Position numbers and translations under genes: made by a program | NCBI GenBank assembly: GCA_013397455.1 | Contig: VYZB01000239.1 | Span: forward strand, 1,295,470-1,359,469 | DNA from: Crotophaga sulcirostris | Lineage: Eukaryota; Chordata; Aves; Cuculiformes; Crotophagidae | DNA: 64,000 nucleotides | Reading direction: 5' to 3' | The notes under the pieces: model-generated | Told to the model about the DNA's origin: nothing | The model's database searches: none | The model's input: the letters and a program-made list of their open reading frames with translations, nothing else | Shown here: positions 58,201 through 63,058 of the stretch, piece by piece | How the letters are laid out: the number at the start of each line of letters is the position of its first letter | Numbering within the stretch: position 1 is the stretch's first letter

Positions 58201-60856
58201 TTTCCTTCCCATCACGTGGAGTGATTTTCTGCAGCCCCAAATGGATTCTTTGAGCATTTCCCATCCTGCTCACCTTAATCTCCAAGTTTTGGGGTGCTCC
58301 CCATAGAGCAGCATCCCTGGGCTTAGGTCACAGGGAGACACCAAAGGTGCCAGTGGCAACCAAGGAGGTGAGATGCTGGGGTAGAGACCTCTTGCCCCAT
58401 CCCCTGGGCTGCTCCAGGTGGGACCTCATTTGTCTATAGCGCTCTGGAAGGCACTCCCACCCCTGAGCACCACAAAGAGTGAAGCAGGAGGGTGGTTTCC
58501 CCTCTGCTGAGCAACACCAAGGGCCACCATGTAACCATTAGGGCCAAGTGGAGAGGAACCCTTCAGCTCCAGAGAGTCTGTGGGAGGATGTCACCCAGCC
58601 ATCCTGATGTGTGCTGCCCCAGGGGGGTATTTCTGCTAATTCTGCAGAAGCTGAGGAGCAATCCCATGTTGCACGTGTCCTCAGGGAAACGGCAAGGACG
58701 GGCTCAGGGATAAGCAGCAGCAGAGGTGGGAAACTGGGGACCCTCTGCCCTCCTCCCCAGCTTGCCAGTGGGGGCTGTGGTGAGGAGAGGGGCTTCTGAC
58801 CTGTATGGGACACACAGATAGATGAGTTAATGGAGATGCTGCTGGTGCCATGCGTGTGCCCCTCGAGTCGGCTGGCAGAGGCTTTCAGCCTCCCCAGGAC
58901 CATCAGATGGGTTGGGAGGAACCTGCTATTGGCGCTTGGAGGAGAAATGCATTTTACCCGCCTCCCCATCCTCCTCTTCTCCTCTTCCAGATCTCCGCCT
59001 GCAGCTGCTGGACGTGAAGAACAACCCCTACCTGATCAAGGCTCTCTATGGGCTGCTGATGCTGCTGCCCCAGAGCAGCGCCTTCCAGCTCCTCTCCCAC
59101 CGCCTGCAATGCGTGCCCAACCCCGAGCTCATGCAGACCACGTAAGTCTGGGATGAACCCCGGCCTTGACACCCATGGCCAGGCATCCGCACGGTGCTGG
59201 GCCCAGCCTCATGCTCTTCTTTGGCCCCCCAGCTCCTTGGTGGCCATGGCTGCTCCTTGCCCCGTGGCCAGGAGCGTTGGCTCGAGGGAGGGTTGTGTCT
59301 ATATTTGGTAACCCTGGGAGGGCTGTGCCTCATCCACAGGCATTTGGCATCCGGGATGGAAAATTTCACTTGTGGGATCGCTATGGAAACGAGCAGAGCT
59401 GGGAAGAAGGTTCATGAAGAGAGACTCTGACAGCCAGGGTTGCTCCCAAAGCGTCCCCTCCACGGCCTGGACAGCCTTCCAGGCACTCAAAAAGACTCCA
59501 TCACCTGTGCACACCTGGGGGTGGAGGCTCCATCCCCACCCCTGGCCTTCAGGGAACCATGAGCAGCCACGTGCAAGGGTGGCATCTCCCTGAGGACCAG
59601 CCAAAGTCCTCGTGCTGCTGCCCAGGGATGCTGCCCAGCCAGCTCATTAGACACCAACAGTGGGGTTTGCTCTCCAGCCTTGGGCTAACGAGCAGAGGGG
59701 GCTGATGATAAAGCTGGGTCTGCCTTTGCAAAGCCCTGGGAACAAAAAGAACTCCCAAGACAGGCAGGTTTCTGAATTAACCCCCTGCCGCCGCCACTCC
59801 TTGGCTTTTAACTGCTCCCCTGTGATGGCTTTTATCCCTCGTGGCCTCCGGCACTGAGCTGATACCCACAACCCAGCACTGGTTTTAACTGGGGGGAGGG
59901 GGTGGATGGGGGGGCCTGCACGTGCTTCCTTCTCCTTTTTTTCCCCCCACCTTGGCCCCGACAGCGGGGTTTTTTTCGAGCAACGGGAGCTGTCAGACGG
60001 CCTGAGCATCTGATTAACTCTGACCTACATTCCTTCAAACACCGAAGCCGGCTTTCATAACAGAGCAGCCCCAGCTGCCCCCTCCCCTGGGGGACACCGG
60101 GGCCTCGAGAGCCGCCTGCCACCCTCCCGTAGGCTCCCCTGATGGGTATCCATGCCTGCCCCCCCCCCCCCCCCCCCCTTCTCGTGGAGACAGCTCTGGG
60201 GGTTGAGGGACCATTTGTGGGCTCCCCAGGGCTCCAGCTATGGGTGCTCATCCCCTGGGCTGTCCCCACAGCCACCAACCCTCCTCTCTGCCATAGCACG
60301 TGGGTATTTTTTGCTTGCTCATAAAAGCAGGCAGGGAAACTGAGGCACATGATGCTCACATTCTTTCTGGCCAGTTCTGCTGCTTTCGGCCGGAATGGGT
60401 TGGAACAGAGGGGAGTATCCGTGTTGTATGAGTTAAACCTCCTCTGTGGGGCCAGAATGCCGAGGCAGGTGTCCCTTGTCCCCTCTCTCCTGTCCCAGAA
60501 CTTCTTGGGTTCCATCTCCTGCTTTTGAAGGAAGGAACAGGGCTTTGGGGGTGTTTCACAGGGCACCAGCATCACTGGGATGTGCTGGGCTCAACTTCTT
60601 AAGGACAAGCCCTTGGTGCTGCCTGTGATGGATGCCCAGGGTACAGACATCTCCTGCCCCTTCCTGCCCTCACACTCTGCTCCCTCCCCTCAGGGACAGC
60701 ACCAAATCGAGCGCCGGCTCCAAGAGGATGACAGCCTCCAACATCGACTACACGGAGCTGCTGCAGCACTTCGAGAAGGTCCAAAACAAGCACCTAGAAG
60801 CTCGGCACCAGCGAGCCGGGCGGGCAGAGCAGCTGGACCGGCGGGTGGTCCTCTGA
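1166..60856 (+). CDS. VAC14: VAC14 (partial gene, last 15 coding exons)
   Basis: VAC14 is the HEAT-repeat scaffold of the PIKfyve-FIG4-VAC14 complex, which makes and turns over PI(3,5)P2 on endosome and lysosome membranes. Fifteen exons on the + strand join in frame to 1857 coding bases (618 codons plus stop), closely matching the vertebrate protein from about residue 163 to its end. Recognisable blocks in order are [95 protein letters not shown] and the C-terminal RRVVL. Exons 1-9 encode HEAT-repeat helices plus two variable linkers (exons 5-6 and the end of exon 9); exons 10-15 cover the FIG4/PIKfyve-binding C-terminus. The start codon and first ~162 residues lie upstream of the window. No frameshift or internal stop was seen. 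Identification is from recognised sequence; no database search was run. Confidence 0.97.
1274..2018 (+). other. VAC14 intron, 745 bases
   Basis: No repeat, RNA gene or second coding region was recognised. Standard GT-AG ends. Confidence 0.7.
2019..2128 (+). CDS. VAC14: VAC14 window exon 2 (ILVLESVPD...EIRKM)
   Basis: This 110-base exon encodes 36 codons plus the first two bases of a Met codon. The acceptor is GAGCTAG and the donor GTGAGT. It encodes a HEAT-repeat pair with the block [18 protein letters not shown]. The methionine is split as AT|G across the intron, and the join to exon 3 restores KMCEV. Confidence 0.96.
2129..3086 (+). other. VAC14 intron, 958 bases
   Basis: Unique sequence with GT-AG ends. 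I see no repeat, RNA gene or other element in it. Confidence 0.7.
3087..3193 (+). CDS. VAC14: VAC14 window exon 3 (CEVALGEFL...HCQAT)
   Basis: This 107-base exon lies between a CTGCAG acceptor and a GTGAGT donor. It encodes [20 protein letters not shown], a conserved HEAT segment. It enters in phase 2 (the G of Met) and leaves in phase 1 (the G of an Asp codon). Confidence 0.96.
3194..4568 (+). other. VAC14 intron, 1375 bases
   Basis: The intron contains one sense-orientation CR1 fragment (3933-4300). The remainder is unique sequence without recognised features. Confidence 0.7.
3933..4300 (+). mobile_element. CR1 LINE fragment, sense
   Basis: A 5'-truncated CR1 with the characteristic blocks GATTTAGATTAGACATTAG, CACTGGCACAGGTTGCCCAG, GTTGGATGGGGCTTTGAG and tail ATTCTGTGATTCTGTG. 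It lies in sense orientation in a VAC14 intron. Confidence 0.95.
4569..4703 (+). CDS. VAC14: VAC14 window exon 4 ([15 protein letters not shown]...DDRKK)
   Basis: This 135-base exon begins after CTTCCAG and encodes HEAT helices with [20 protein letters not shown]. It ends one base into a codon (AAG AAG A|). The following donor is GTATCCTTG, a U12-type rather than a GTRAGT site. Joined to exon 5 the split codon reads AAC (Asn), where I recall Ser in the mammalian protein. Confidence 0.95.
4704..4987 (+). other. U12-type (minor spliceosome) intron of VAC14
   Basis: This 284-base intron starts GTATCCTTG, eight of nine bases of the U12 5' consensus RTATCCTTT, in place of a U2-type GTRAGT. A TTCCTTAC branch-like motif at 4965-4972 places a candidate branch A about 16 bases before the acceptor, the short distance expected of U12 introns. 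No long polypyrimidine tract sits next to the AG. The intron ends are GT-AG, and no repeat was seen inside. Confidence 0.8.
4988..5140 (+). CDS. VAC14: VAC14 window exon 5 ([15 protein letters not shown] + acidic linker)
   Basis: This 153-base exon starts with [16 protein letters not shown], the end of a HEAT helix. It continues into a low-complexity linker rich in Glu, Asp, Ser and Pro ([11 protein letters not shown], then [10 protein letters not shown]). The linker is variable between vertebrates and is the part least like mammalian VAC14. It ends in phase 1 at a perfect GTGAGT donor. Confidence 0.95.
6067..6137 (+). tRNA. tRNA-Gly (anticodon GCC)
   Basis: This is a complete 71-nt nuclear tRNA gene without an encoded CCA. 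The acceptor arms GCATTGG and CCAATGC pair perfectly, followed by discriminator A. The anticodon arm is CTCGC / CTGCCAC loop / GCGGG, with anticodon GCC at 6099-6101. The T arm holds the GGTTCGATTCC B box (6116-6126), and TGGTTCAGTGG (6074-6084) forms the A box. The sequence is essentially the standard vertebrate tRNA-Gly-GCC. It sits inside a VAC14 intron on the same strand. Perfect stems and a Pol III terminator argue for a working gene rather than a tRNA-derived repeat. Confidence 0.97.
6143..6147 (+). terminator. Pol III T-run terminator of tRNA-Gly
   Basis: Five consecutive T residues begin six bases after the end of the tRNA, the usual RNA polymerase III termination signal. This supports independent Pol III transcription of the tRNA within the VAC14 intron. 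Confidence 0.85.
7009..7069 (+). CDS. VAC14: VAC14 window exon 6 (short linker exon)
   Basis: This 61-base exon encodes [20 protein letters not shown] plus two bases, completing the flexible Ser-rich linker between the two HEAT blocks. It follows TGCCCCCAG. The donor that keeps the frame with exon 7 is the weak GTTTGT at 7070. A perfect GTGAGT lies inside the exon at 7027, and its use would break the frame. Sequence similarity to the mammalian linker is low, so assignment rests on phase, position and the [12 protein letters not shown] block. Confidence 0.87.
8824..8908 (+). other. Candidate signal-peptide exon, nested in VAC14 intron (doubtful)
   Basis: From the ATG at 8824 the sequence reads [19 protein letters not shown] then SGSALEPEE: a short N-terminus, a Leu-rich core and a small-residue cleavage-like site, as in a secretion signal. 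A GTGAGA donor follows at 8909 in phase 1. It can join in frame to 9704-9879. The Kozak context is poor, I recognise no homologue, and no promoter is evident, so this may be chance. Confidence 0.15.
9420..9514. other. Assembly gap (95 N)
   Basis: A run of 95 N bases. The left flank is GC- and CpG-enriched, so the missing sequence may be GC-rich; the true length is unknown. Confidence 1.
9704..9879 (+). other. Candidate second exon of the nested ORF (doubtful)
   Basis: It follows a pyrimidine-rich acceptor (TCTCTGCTTCCAG) and, in phase with 8824-8908, reads [20 protein letters not shown] then an acidic tail to TGA at 9877, giving about 86 residues in total. An assembly gap lies in the putative intron. 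No poly(A) signal is near. I recognise no family. Confidence 0.12.
14176..14320 (+). CDS. VAC14: VAC14 window exon 7 ([17 protein letters not shown]...TPRK)
   Basis: This 145-base exon follows CCATGCAG and completes the AG|C serine codon started in exon 6. It encodes a HEAT segment with [14 protein letters not shown] and [26 protein letters not shown] sequence. The Trp codon at 14285-14287 corresponds, by my count, to human W424, a residue reported mutated in a childhood neurological disorder. It is intact here. The donor is GTAGGT and the exon ends in phase 0. Confidence 0.97.
14321..14625 (+). other. VAC14 intron, 305 bases
   Basis: Short GT-AG intron with no repeat or other feature recognised. 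Confidence 0.7.
14626..14691 (+). CDS. VAC14: VAC14 window exon 8 ([22 protein letters not shown])
   Basis: This small 66-base exon of exactly 22 codons lies between a TTCTAG acceptor and a GTAAGT donor. It encodes HEAT helix residues including [16 protein letters not shown]. It is symmetric (phase 0 on both sides), so skipping it would keep the frame. It precedes a 10.3 kb intron. Confidence 0.97.
15003..15055 (+). mobile_element. CR1 LINE fragment, terminal ~50 bases
   Basis: Only the last ~50 bases of a CR1 remain, from CTGGAGCTTTGAGGTCCC to the tail CCATGATTCTATGATTCC. This extreme 5' truncation sits about 300 bases from an inverse copy at 15347. Confidence 0.8.
15347..15461 (-). mobile_element. 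CR1 LINE fragment, antisense
   Basis: The 3' end of a CR1 in antisense orientation. It starts with the reversed tail AGAATCATAGAATCATGG and continues through GGTTTGGGTTGGAAGG and CCATGGGCAGGGACACC. Confidence 0.92.
16249..16815 (+). mobile_element. CR1 LINE fragment, longest copy, sense
   Basis: The longest CR1 of the window (about 567 bases). It reaches upstream into the 'GAGACCCCACCTGGAGTCC' and 'GGAGGCCACAGAGATCATC' region of the reverse-transcriptase end, then runs through the usual 3' UTR to a tail CTATGATTCT. Any ORF2 remnant is broken. Confidence 0.95.
18029..18322 (-). mobile_element. CR1 LINE fragment, antisense, rearranged
   Basis: The first 180 bases are the standard antisense CR1 3' end (AGAATCATAGAGTGG through GATGGGGCAGCCACAGC). 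It then jumps to a more internal CR1 segment (GCAGCCCAGGACACGGTTGG), so an internal piece is missing or two copies are joined. Confidence 0.85.
19433..19560 (-). mobile_element. CR1 LINE fragment, antisense
   Basis: Antisense CR1 3' end with AGAATCATAGAATGATTTGG, GGGCAGGGACACCTCCCA and CATCCAACTTGGCCTTGG. It is paired with an inverse copy 245 bases downstream (19805). Confidence 0.9.
19805..19960 (+). mobile_element. CR1 LINE fragment, sense
   Basis: Sense CR1 3' end from ACTGGCACAGGTTGCCCAG to the tail ATTCTATGATTCTG. Together with 19433-19560 it forms an inverted pair with the CR1 3' ends pointing outward. Confidence 0.92.
22001..22040 (+). promoter_or_regulatory. Candidate enhancer core: two MEF2-like sites and a double GATA-like site
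   Basis: TTATTTATAA (22004-22013) and TTATTTATAG (22018-22027) both fit the MEF2 consensus YTAWWWWTAR, 14 bases apart. CTATCTGATAA (22028-22038) follows, giving two overlapping GATA-factor matches in opposite directions. The sites are seen directly; enhancer activity is inference. Confidence 0.35.
23289..23612 (-). mobile_element. CR1 LINE fragment, antisense, divergent subfamily
   Basis: A CR1 of a different subfamily from most others here. It shows the variant GACCCGAGATGGAAGGGACC, CCTGCACAGGACAACCCCAA and GTTCCAGTGCTCCACCA. The same subfamily occurs in sense orientation at 55993-56281. Confidence 0.9.
24944..25094 (+). CDS. VAC14: VAC14 window exon 9 ([19 protein letters not shown] + linker)
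   Basis: This 151-base exon begins after CTCCACAG with [20 protein letters not shown], the conserved end of the central HEAT block. It continues into a variable linker ([15 protein letters not shown] and onward). By my alignment from memory the linker is slightly shorter than in human. It ends in phase 1 at a GTGAGT donor. Confidence 0.96.
25396..25577 (-). mobile_element. CR1 LINE fragment, antisense
   Basis: Antisense CR1 3' end of the group with GCTTGGTTGGAAAAGACC and CAGATCCCTGAGCACCTCAT. It is related to the copies at 32591 and, in sense orientation, at 133 and 39966. Confidence 0.9.
27306..27573 (+). mobile_element. CR1 LINE fragment, sense
   Basis: A 5'-truncated CR1 from TGATAGGACAACGGGG through GAAGATTTAGCTTAGACATT to CAAACCATTCTATGATTG. 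Confidence 0.94.
28015..28022 (+). promoter_or_regulatory. Single TTACGTAA PAR-bZIP/NFIL3-type site
   Basis: A third GGTTACGTAA, in an earlier VAC14 intron, about 165 bases before the CR1 palindrome. On its own it is weak evidence of regulation. Confidence 0.25.
28188..28560 (-). mobile_element. CR1 LINE fragment, antisense arm of palindrome
   Basis: An antisense CR1 of about 370 bases, starting with AGAATAATAGAATCACAG and running to CTCCCTGGAACCTTC. Its 5' side abuts the 5' side of the sense copy at 28561 with no spacer, giving an inverted repeat with arms of nearly equal length. Confidence 0.93.
28561..28931 (+). mobile_element. CR1 LINE fragment, sense arm of palindrome
   Basis: A sense CR1 of about 370 bases with GGAGAAGAGAAGCCTCC, AGATTCAGACTAGGTTTAAG and the tail CCATGACTCTAT. 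It is more diverged than its antisense partner. The boundary between the two arms is placed by eye and could be off by about 15 bases. Confidence 0.88.
30880..31080. repeat. AT-rich islet with inverted and direct repeats, unassigned
   Basis: TTGCGGT (30885-30891) and ACCGCAA (30911-30917) are perfect inverted repeats. Further on come TTTAAATTTGGTTTAAATGG, TTTTAATTAAGACC and a near-repeat of the start, ACGGTAAATTAG. The composition differs sharply from its neighbours. It could be an old DNA transposon remnant or a conserved non-coding element; I cannot tell which. Confidence 0.35.
31511..31721 (+). mobile_element. CR1 LINE fragment, sense
   Basis: This CR1 begins at GGATGAGGGTGGGGAGGC, the same internal CR1 position at which the CR1 parts of the 33957 and 42450 composite repeats begin. 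It ends CTATGATTTTATGATTT. Confidence 0.92.
32591..32953 (-). mobile_element. CR1 LINE fragment, antisense
   Basis: An antisense CR1 with AATAGAATCATAGAATTGC, GTTGGAAAAGACCTTTGAGG, CCTGGTGCAGCTTGCGGCC and a 5' end near TCCTTTTCTCTAGGC. It is of the same group as 25396-25577. Confidence 0.92.
33901..34244 (+). mobile_element. CR1 LINE fragment, sense, interrupted by a non-CR1 segment
   Basis: CR1 sequence at 33901-33954 (GAAGATTTAGATTAGACATT to AAATTCTT) stops. A non-CR1 segment of about 95 bases follows (33957-34051), and CR1 resumes at GATGATAGTGGTGAGGC and runs to the tail CTATGATTCTAT. The bases before the CR1 (33884-33900) are an imperfect tandem copy of its first 17 bases. Confidence 0.9.
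33957..34051 (+). repeat. Non-CR1 segment shared with 42450-42543
   Basis: The segment begins TGTGATGGGGCTGC, contains AAAAGTTCACCTGCCTG and TTTTCCTTC, and ends AAAGTCCTGCTGG. It matches 42450-42543 at roughly 80% by eye, and both copies run into the same point of CR1. It belongs to no family that I recognise. Confidence 0.8.
34569..34584 (+). repeat. Poly(T) run, 16 bases
   Basis: Sixteen consecutive T residues within a long VAC14 intron, without an adjoining retrogene or other repeat that I can see. Confidence 0.9.
36764..36896 (+). CDS. VAC14: VAC14 window exon 10 ([21 protein letters not shown]...)
   Basis: This 133-base exon follows a CTCCTCAG acceptor. It encodes [20 protein letters not shown] and the helix [15 protein letters not shown], at the start of the FIG4/PIKfyve-binding C-terminal region. 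It ends in phase 2 (AG| of Arg). The donor GTCAGA is non-consensus at positions +3 and +4, keeps G at +5, and opens the longest intron of the window (18.3 kb). Confidence 0.96.
38092..38580 (-). mobile_element. CR1 LINE fragment, long antisense copy
   Basis: An antisense CR1 of about 490 bases, from GAATCATAGAATCATGG through CTTCCTAATGTCTAATC and GGCTGAACAACCCCAACTCC to TCCATATCCTTATG. It is the longest antisense copy here. Confidence 0.95.
39966..40137 (+). mobile_element. CR1 LINE fragment, sense
   Basis: Sense CR1 3' end with GGCTGCCCAGGGAGGTGG, CTCAGGGATCTGGTTTAG and the tail ATTCTATGATTCTATGG. Confidence 0.92.
41603..41868 (+). mobile_element. CR1 LINE fragment, sense
   Basis: A sense CR1 with GTGATAGGATGAGAGGAAAC, GTGAAGCATTGGAACAGGC and the tail CATGATTCCATGATTCTATG. 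Its wording differs from the dominant subfamily. Confidence 0.92.
42450..42729 (+). mobile_element. Composite repeat: unknown 94-base segment joined to CR1 3' end
   Basis: The first ~94 bases (TGTGATGGGGCTGCAGG... to AAAGTCCTGCTGG) are not CR1 but closely match 33957-34051. CR1 then starts at GATGAGGGTGATGAGGC (about 42544), loses a short piece around the 'GGTTGCCCAGG' block, and ends CCATGATTCTATGATG. Confidence 0.85.
43762..43776 (+). repeat. Poly(A) run, 15 bases
   Basis: Fifteen A residues followed by an A-rich stretch. No processed gene copy or target-site duplication was recognised beside it. Confidence 0.85.
51564..51754 (+). mobile_element. CR1 LINE fragment, sense, internally deleted
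   Basis: CR1 from TAGGAGCCTTCCAGTACTG to TTAGGAAGAAATT, then directly to AGGAACTGGGCTTTGAGG and the tail TTCTATGATTCTATG. About 150 internal bases present in other copies are missing. It lies inside a minisatellite. Confidence 0.9.
51839..51968 (-). mobile_element. CR1 LINE fragment, antisense
   Basis: Antisense CR1 3' end, from TAGAATCATAGGATCGTGG to CCCCATCCAACCTGACC. It sits between two blocks of the same minisatellite, 85 bases from an opposite CR1. Confidence 0.9.
52303..52404. other. Assembly gap (102 N)
   Basis: A run of 102 N bases inside the 18.3 kb VAC14 intron, with a GC-rich left flank (GTGGCCGGCCGGTTG). The true length is unknown. Confidence 1.
53397..53489 (+). promoter_or_regulatory. 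Candidate element with two TTACGTAA palindromes
   Basis: TTACGTAA occurs at 53397-53404 and 53482-53489, each preceded by GG. This is the ideal site for PAR-bZIP factors (DBP, HLF, TEF) and for the repressor NFIL3. The bases between are AT-rich relative to the surroundings (TAATTGGGATAAATGAGC). Regulatory function is inferred from the motif pair only. Confidence 0.4.
53901..54039 (+). repeat. Direct duplication, copy A
   Basis: This matches 54894-55019. Shared blocks include CCTAAACCCTTCTGAG, GCCAGCTGAGATTATCT, GTGGGGAATGGTGCTTGG and GATGCCAAC. It is not CR1 and not a family I recognise. Confidence 0.85.
54894..55019 (+). repeat. Direct duplication, copy B
   Basis: The second copy of the segment at 53901-54039, 993 bases downstream. 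Single-base changes and a few short gaps separate the copies, so the duplication is not recent. It ends about 210 bases before VAC14 window exon 11. Confidence 0.85.
55228..55402 (+). CDS. VAC14: VAC14 window exon 11 ([20 protein letters not shown]...)
   Basis: This 175-base exon starts after ATACACAG. It encodes a strongly conserved segment of the C-terminal domain, [20 protein letters not shown] then [17 protein letters not shown] and [12 protein letters not shown]. It ends in phase 0 with a proline codon (CCG) before a GTACAG donor, where I recall Leu in the mammalian protein. Confidence 0.97.
55403..56326 (+). other. VAC14 intron, 924 bases
   Basis: Its 3' third is a sense-oriented CR1 fragment (55993-56281) that ends about 45 bases before the next exon. 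Nothing else is recognised. Confidence 0.7.
55993..56281 (+). mobile_element. CR1 LINE fragment, sense, divergent subfamily
   Basis: CR1 of the minor subfamily seen at 23289: GGGGAGGTTTAGACTAG, GCACTGGAACAGCTCCCCAG, GTTGTCCTGTGTAGGGACAG and the tail GATTTTATGATTCTGTG. It ends about 45 bases before VAC14 window exon 12. Confidence 0.9.
56327..56445 (+). CDS. VAC14: VAC14 window exon 12 ([17 protein letters not shown]...)
   Basis: This 119-base exon encodes [20 protein letters not shown] and [17 protein letters not shown], a core part of the FIG4-binding domain. It starts after TTTCCCCAG and ends two bases into a Phe codon (TT|C). Its donor is GTATCCTTT, an exact match to the U12 5' splice-site consensus. 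Confidence 0.97.
56446..57266 (+). other. U12-type (minor spliceosome) intron of VAC14
   Basis: This 821-base intron starts GTATCCTTT, an exact match to the U12 5' splice-site consensus. The branch sequence GTCCTTAAC (57246-57254) matches eight of nine consensus bases and lies 13 bases from the acceptor. The bases next to the acceptor (AGCCACATCCAG) are not pyrimidine-rich, as expected for a U12 intron. No repeat was seen inside. Confidence 0.9.
57267..57346 (+). CDS. VAC14: VAC14 window exon 13 ([19 protein letters not shown]...)
   Basis: This 80-base exon encodes [20 protein letters not shown] then ECPIFT. It completes the Phe codon from exon 12 and ends in phase 1 at a GTAAGG donor. Its acceptor is preceded by a GTCCTTAAC branch-site match, consistent with removal of the upstream intron by the minor spliceosome. 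Confidence 0.97.
57347..58990 (+). other. VAC14 intron, 1644 bases
   Basis: Unique sequence. An AATAAA at about 57444, close behind the donor, could serve as an intronic poly(A) signal, but nothing else supports this. No repeat was recognised. Confidence 0.65.
58991..59141 (+). CDS. VAC14: VAC14 window exon 14 ([20 protein letters not shown]...)
   Basis: This 151-base exon follows CTCTTCCAG. It encodes [40 protein letters not shown] and VPNPELMQT, the last conserved helical block of the FIG4-binding domain. It ends in phase 2 before a consensus GTAAGT donor. Confidence 0.97.
59142..60693 (+). other. VAC14 last intron, 1552 bases
   Basis: Unique sequence apart from a 20-base C run (60159-60178). 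No gene or dispersed repeat was recognised. Confidence 0.7.
60159..60178 (+). repeat. Poly(C) run, 20 bases
   Basis: Twenty consecutive C residues in the last VAC14 intron. The length is likely variable between individuals and prone to sequencing error. Confidence 0.9.
60694..60856 (+). CDS. VAC14: VAC14 window exon 15, terminal coding exon with stop
   Basis: The terminal coding segment starts after CCCCTCAG and ends at TGA (60854-60856). A variable Ser/Lys-rich stretch leads into the conserved coiled segment [20 protein letters not shown] and the C-terminus RRVVL. Just upstream, this bird has AEQLD where I recall GDHLD in human, the internal motif reported to bind the PDZ domain of neuronal nitric oxide synthase. 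Confidence 0.97.
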
Positions 60857-61535
60857 GCATCCCCACGGCAGCCACCGGTGTGCACGGTCGCTGGGGCAGG
60901 GACCAGGGGATGTGGACCAGGGCATGGGGACACTGGTTGCTGGCCGCCAGAGGATGCAGCGGGTTTCCTGGTTTTCCTCTCTGCTGTGTGTGCGGATGGT
61001 GGGGGACCCCCAGGCTGTGCCTGGCCTCTCTCATGGGTGATGCAGGGATAGGGGGAAGGGTTGCGAGAGGGCCAGGGGAAGGCACCTCATCTTTCTCTTG
61101 CAATAGGGGCAAGGAAACTCCCCTTTGCTAATGCCTTCCCCGTGACTGTCAGCTGAGCGCCCAGCCTCTTGCCAGCAAGATCAGAGGGGAAGGGAAGACG
61201 GGAGCAACCCCTGGCCTCCAGCCCTGGAAAACAAGCGTGCAGGGCTGCCGGCCGCCTCTCACCACCCCAGCTTCCACGCGCGGGCTCAGAGGCCACACTG
61301 AAGGCTGCCGGCAGCATCTCACACTCCTGGGTGTGACACAGCCCCCTCCCCACATCCTCGCACACTCCCCAAGTCCCCAACTCTTGGCACGGACAGCAGT
61401 GCAGCCTTAACTCCCAGCTGGCACCAGGGGCACGGGAGGGTGAGGGAGACCCCCAACGCACCCAGCCCCGGACTCTATTCTTCGTCCCGACGTTAAGCTC
61501 CTCATGATAAAATAAACAAGCAATGCAGAGCAGCC
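60857..61535 (+). other. VAC14: VAC14 3' untranslated region (end approximate)
   Basis: The region from the stop codon to about 20 bases past the first good polyadenylation signal is taken as the 3' UTR. It has no conserved ORF and is GC-rich. A G/T-rich stretch (CCTTGTGGATCTGGT) about 45-60 bases past the signal fits a cleavage downstream element. The exact cleavage site cannot be read from DNA. Confidence 0.6.
61511..61516 (+). terminator. Polyadenylation signal AATAAA for VAC14
   Basis: A canonical AATAAA hexamer lies 655 bases after the VAC14 stop codon, in the context ATAAAATAAACAAGC. It is the first one I saw after the stop on the + strand and is followed by a G/T-rich stretch, so it is the probable poly(A) signal. 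Confidence 0.7.
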
Positions 61536-62526
61536 CATTCCTGGTAGCTGGGCTCCCCAACCTTGTGGATCTGGTCCCGAGGGGGGCCAAAAACTCAATA
61601 AGGGGAGGGGGTGGCATGGAACATCTTACTGGACCCCGAGCGCCAGGCTGGCCCAGTCCTGCCACGCTGGCTCACCAGTGAGCAGGGTTTCTCCTCTTGC
61701 TCCTCTTCCCAGAAGGAAAAAAAAAAAAAAATCACAGCCAAAATTCTTCCAGGCCAGGGTGAGGATACCGCGGGGTGATGGGCATTTTCCTGGCCCCGGG
61801 CGTCAAGGGACAGGCACCGCGAGCACAGGCCAAGCTGCTGTGGTTCAGGAGGTCGTGGCTGCATCCCTGGCGCGTTTCAGGCCCTCACCTGATCCTGGGG
61901 AAAGGGGGGTTGGAGGAATTTGTGGAGTTTTTCTGGCTCCTGGCGTTTTTGCGGCAGAGCTGGGCTCTGGCAGCGGGTTCCCCCAGCAGCCCCGCACCAG
62001 CGCTGCTTTGGCTGGATAAAGACATTCCTGTCATTCCCGGGAAAGGCCTTTCCAAACCCGGTCACGGCAGGTTAATTTTAACAGCCAACCCTTTAGGACG
62101 GGGGAGCAGTGTCTTCTCCAGCCTGCTGGCACTTGGGGTGCCGGCGAGGGTCCCTGTTGCCCATCCCCAACCACTGCTGGGACATTGCGGGCATGGGCCA
62201 GGGCTACTGCCCGTCCCAGGGCTGTGCCCAGCGCTTCTGCCGGGCGCGCTGACACTGCGTGGTCTCTTTCCATGCCAAGGGACGAGGTTTATGGGGAGGA
62301 ATTCCAGCCGGCTGCCGGAGCACCACGCCATAATCATTTCCTTATGGGTGGCTCTTGACCAGCGGCAGCCAGAGCAGCGCAGGGGTGCTGGGGCACCACC
62401 ACCAGGGACTGGGGCTGCTTTTCTGGCAGGAGGGGGAGTGGGCGGCTCAGGCTGAGCCCCTCATCCCCGCTGAGCATCGCTTCACCGCTTCGTGCAGCTC
62501 GGTGCGTTGGGGCTCAGCCCAGGCCC

Positions 62527-62624
62527 TGTTGGAGCAGGCCCAGAGGAGGCCATGGAGATGATCCAAGGGCTGGAGCACCTCTGCCATGGGGACAGGCTGA
62601 GAATCATTCCATGATTCTGTGATG
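62527..62624 (+). mobile_element. CR1 LINE fragment with large internal deletion
   Basis: An upstream CR1 segment (TTGGAGCAGGCCCAGAGG to GGGGACAGGCTGAGA) runs straight into the terminal tail ATCATTCCATGATTCTGTG. Several hundred bases present between these points in the copy at 16249 are missing. Confidence 0.85.
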
Positions 62625-63058
62625 CAGGAAGCGGGAGGGCAGCCCTGCTGGAGGGGGCAGCACCAGGGTTTGCTCACGGGGCAGCGGGGGGACCCCAAGT
62701 GATGCTCCTAGGGTGCCAGTAGGGAGCCCCGTTGTGCACTCAGGGATGCTGGGTCTGGGGTCAGCAGAGGGGCACTGTCTGATGCACAGGGCAGCCACCT
62801 TGGAGATGCTGTTTAGCCTCTCTCCAAGAGCTGTTTTACGCCCACTGCCCTCCTTACCTAGGGCAGGTGCAAGCCTAGGTGTGCTGCAGGCAACCACCTT
62901 GCTGCAGGCTGAAGCTGAACGCCTCCAGGGCAACTGTGCGACAGCTCTGAGACATCTCATGGCACTGTATTACCTGAGAGCTGTGGGAAAACGTGTGGCC
63001 TCCCAGCAGCCAAGCCCTTCCTGGTAGCCAGGCCAAGGCCCCATCCCCAGCCTCCTGG

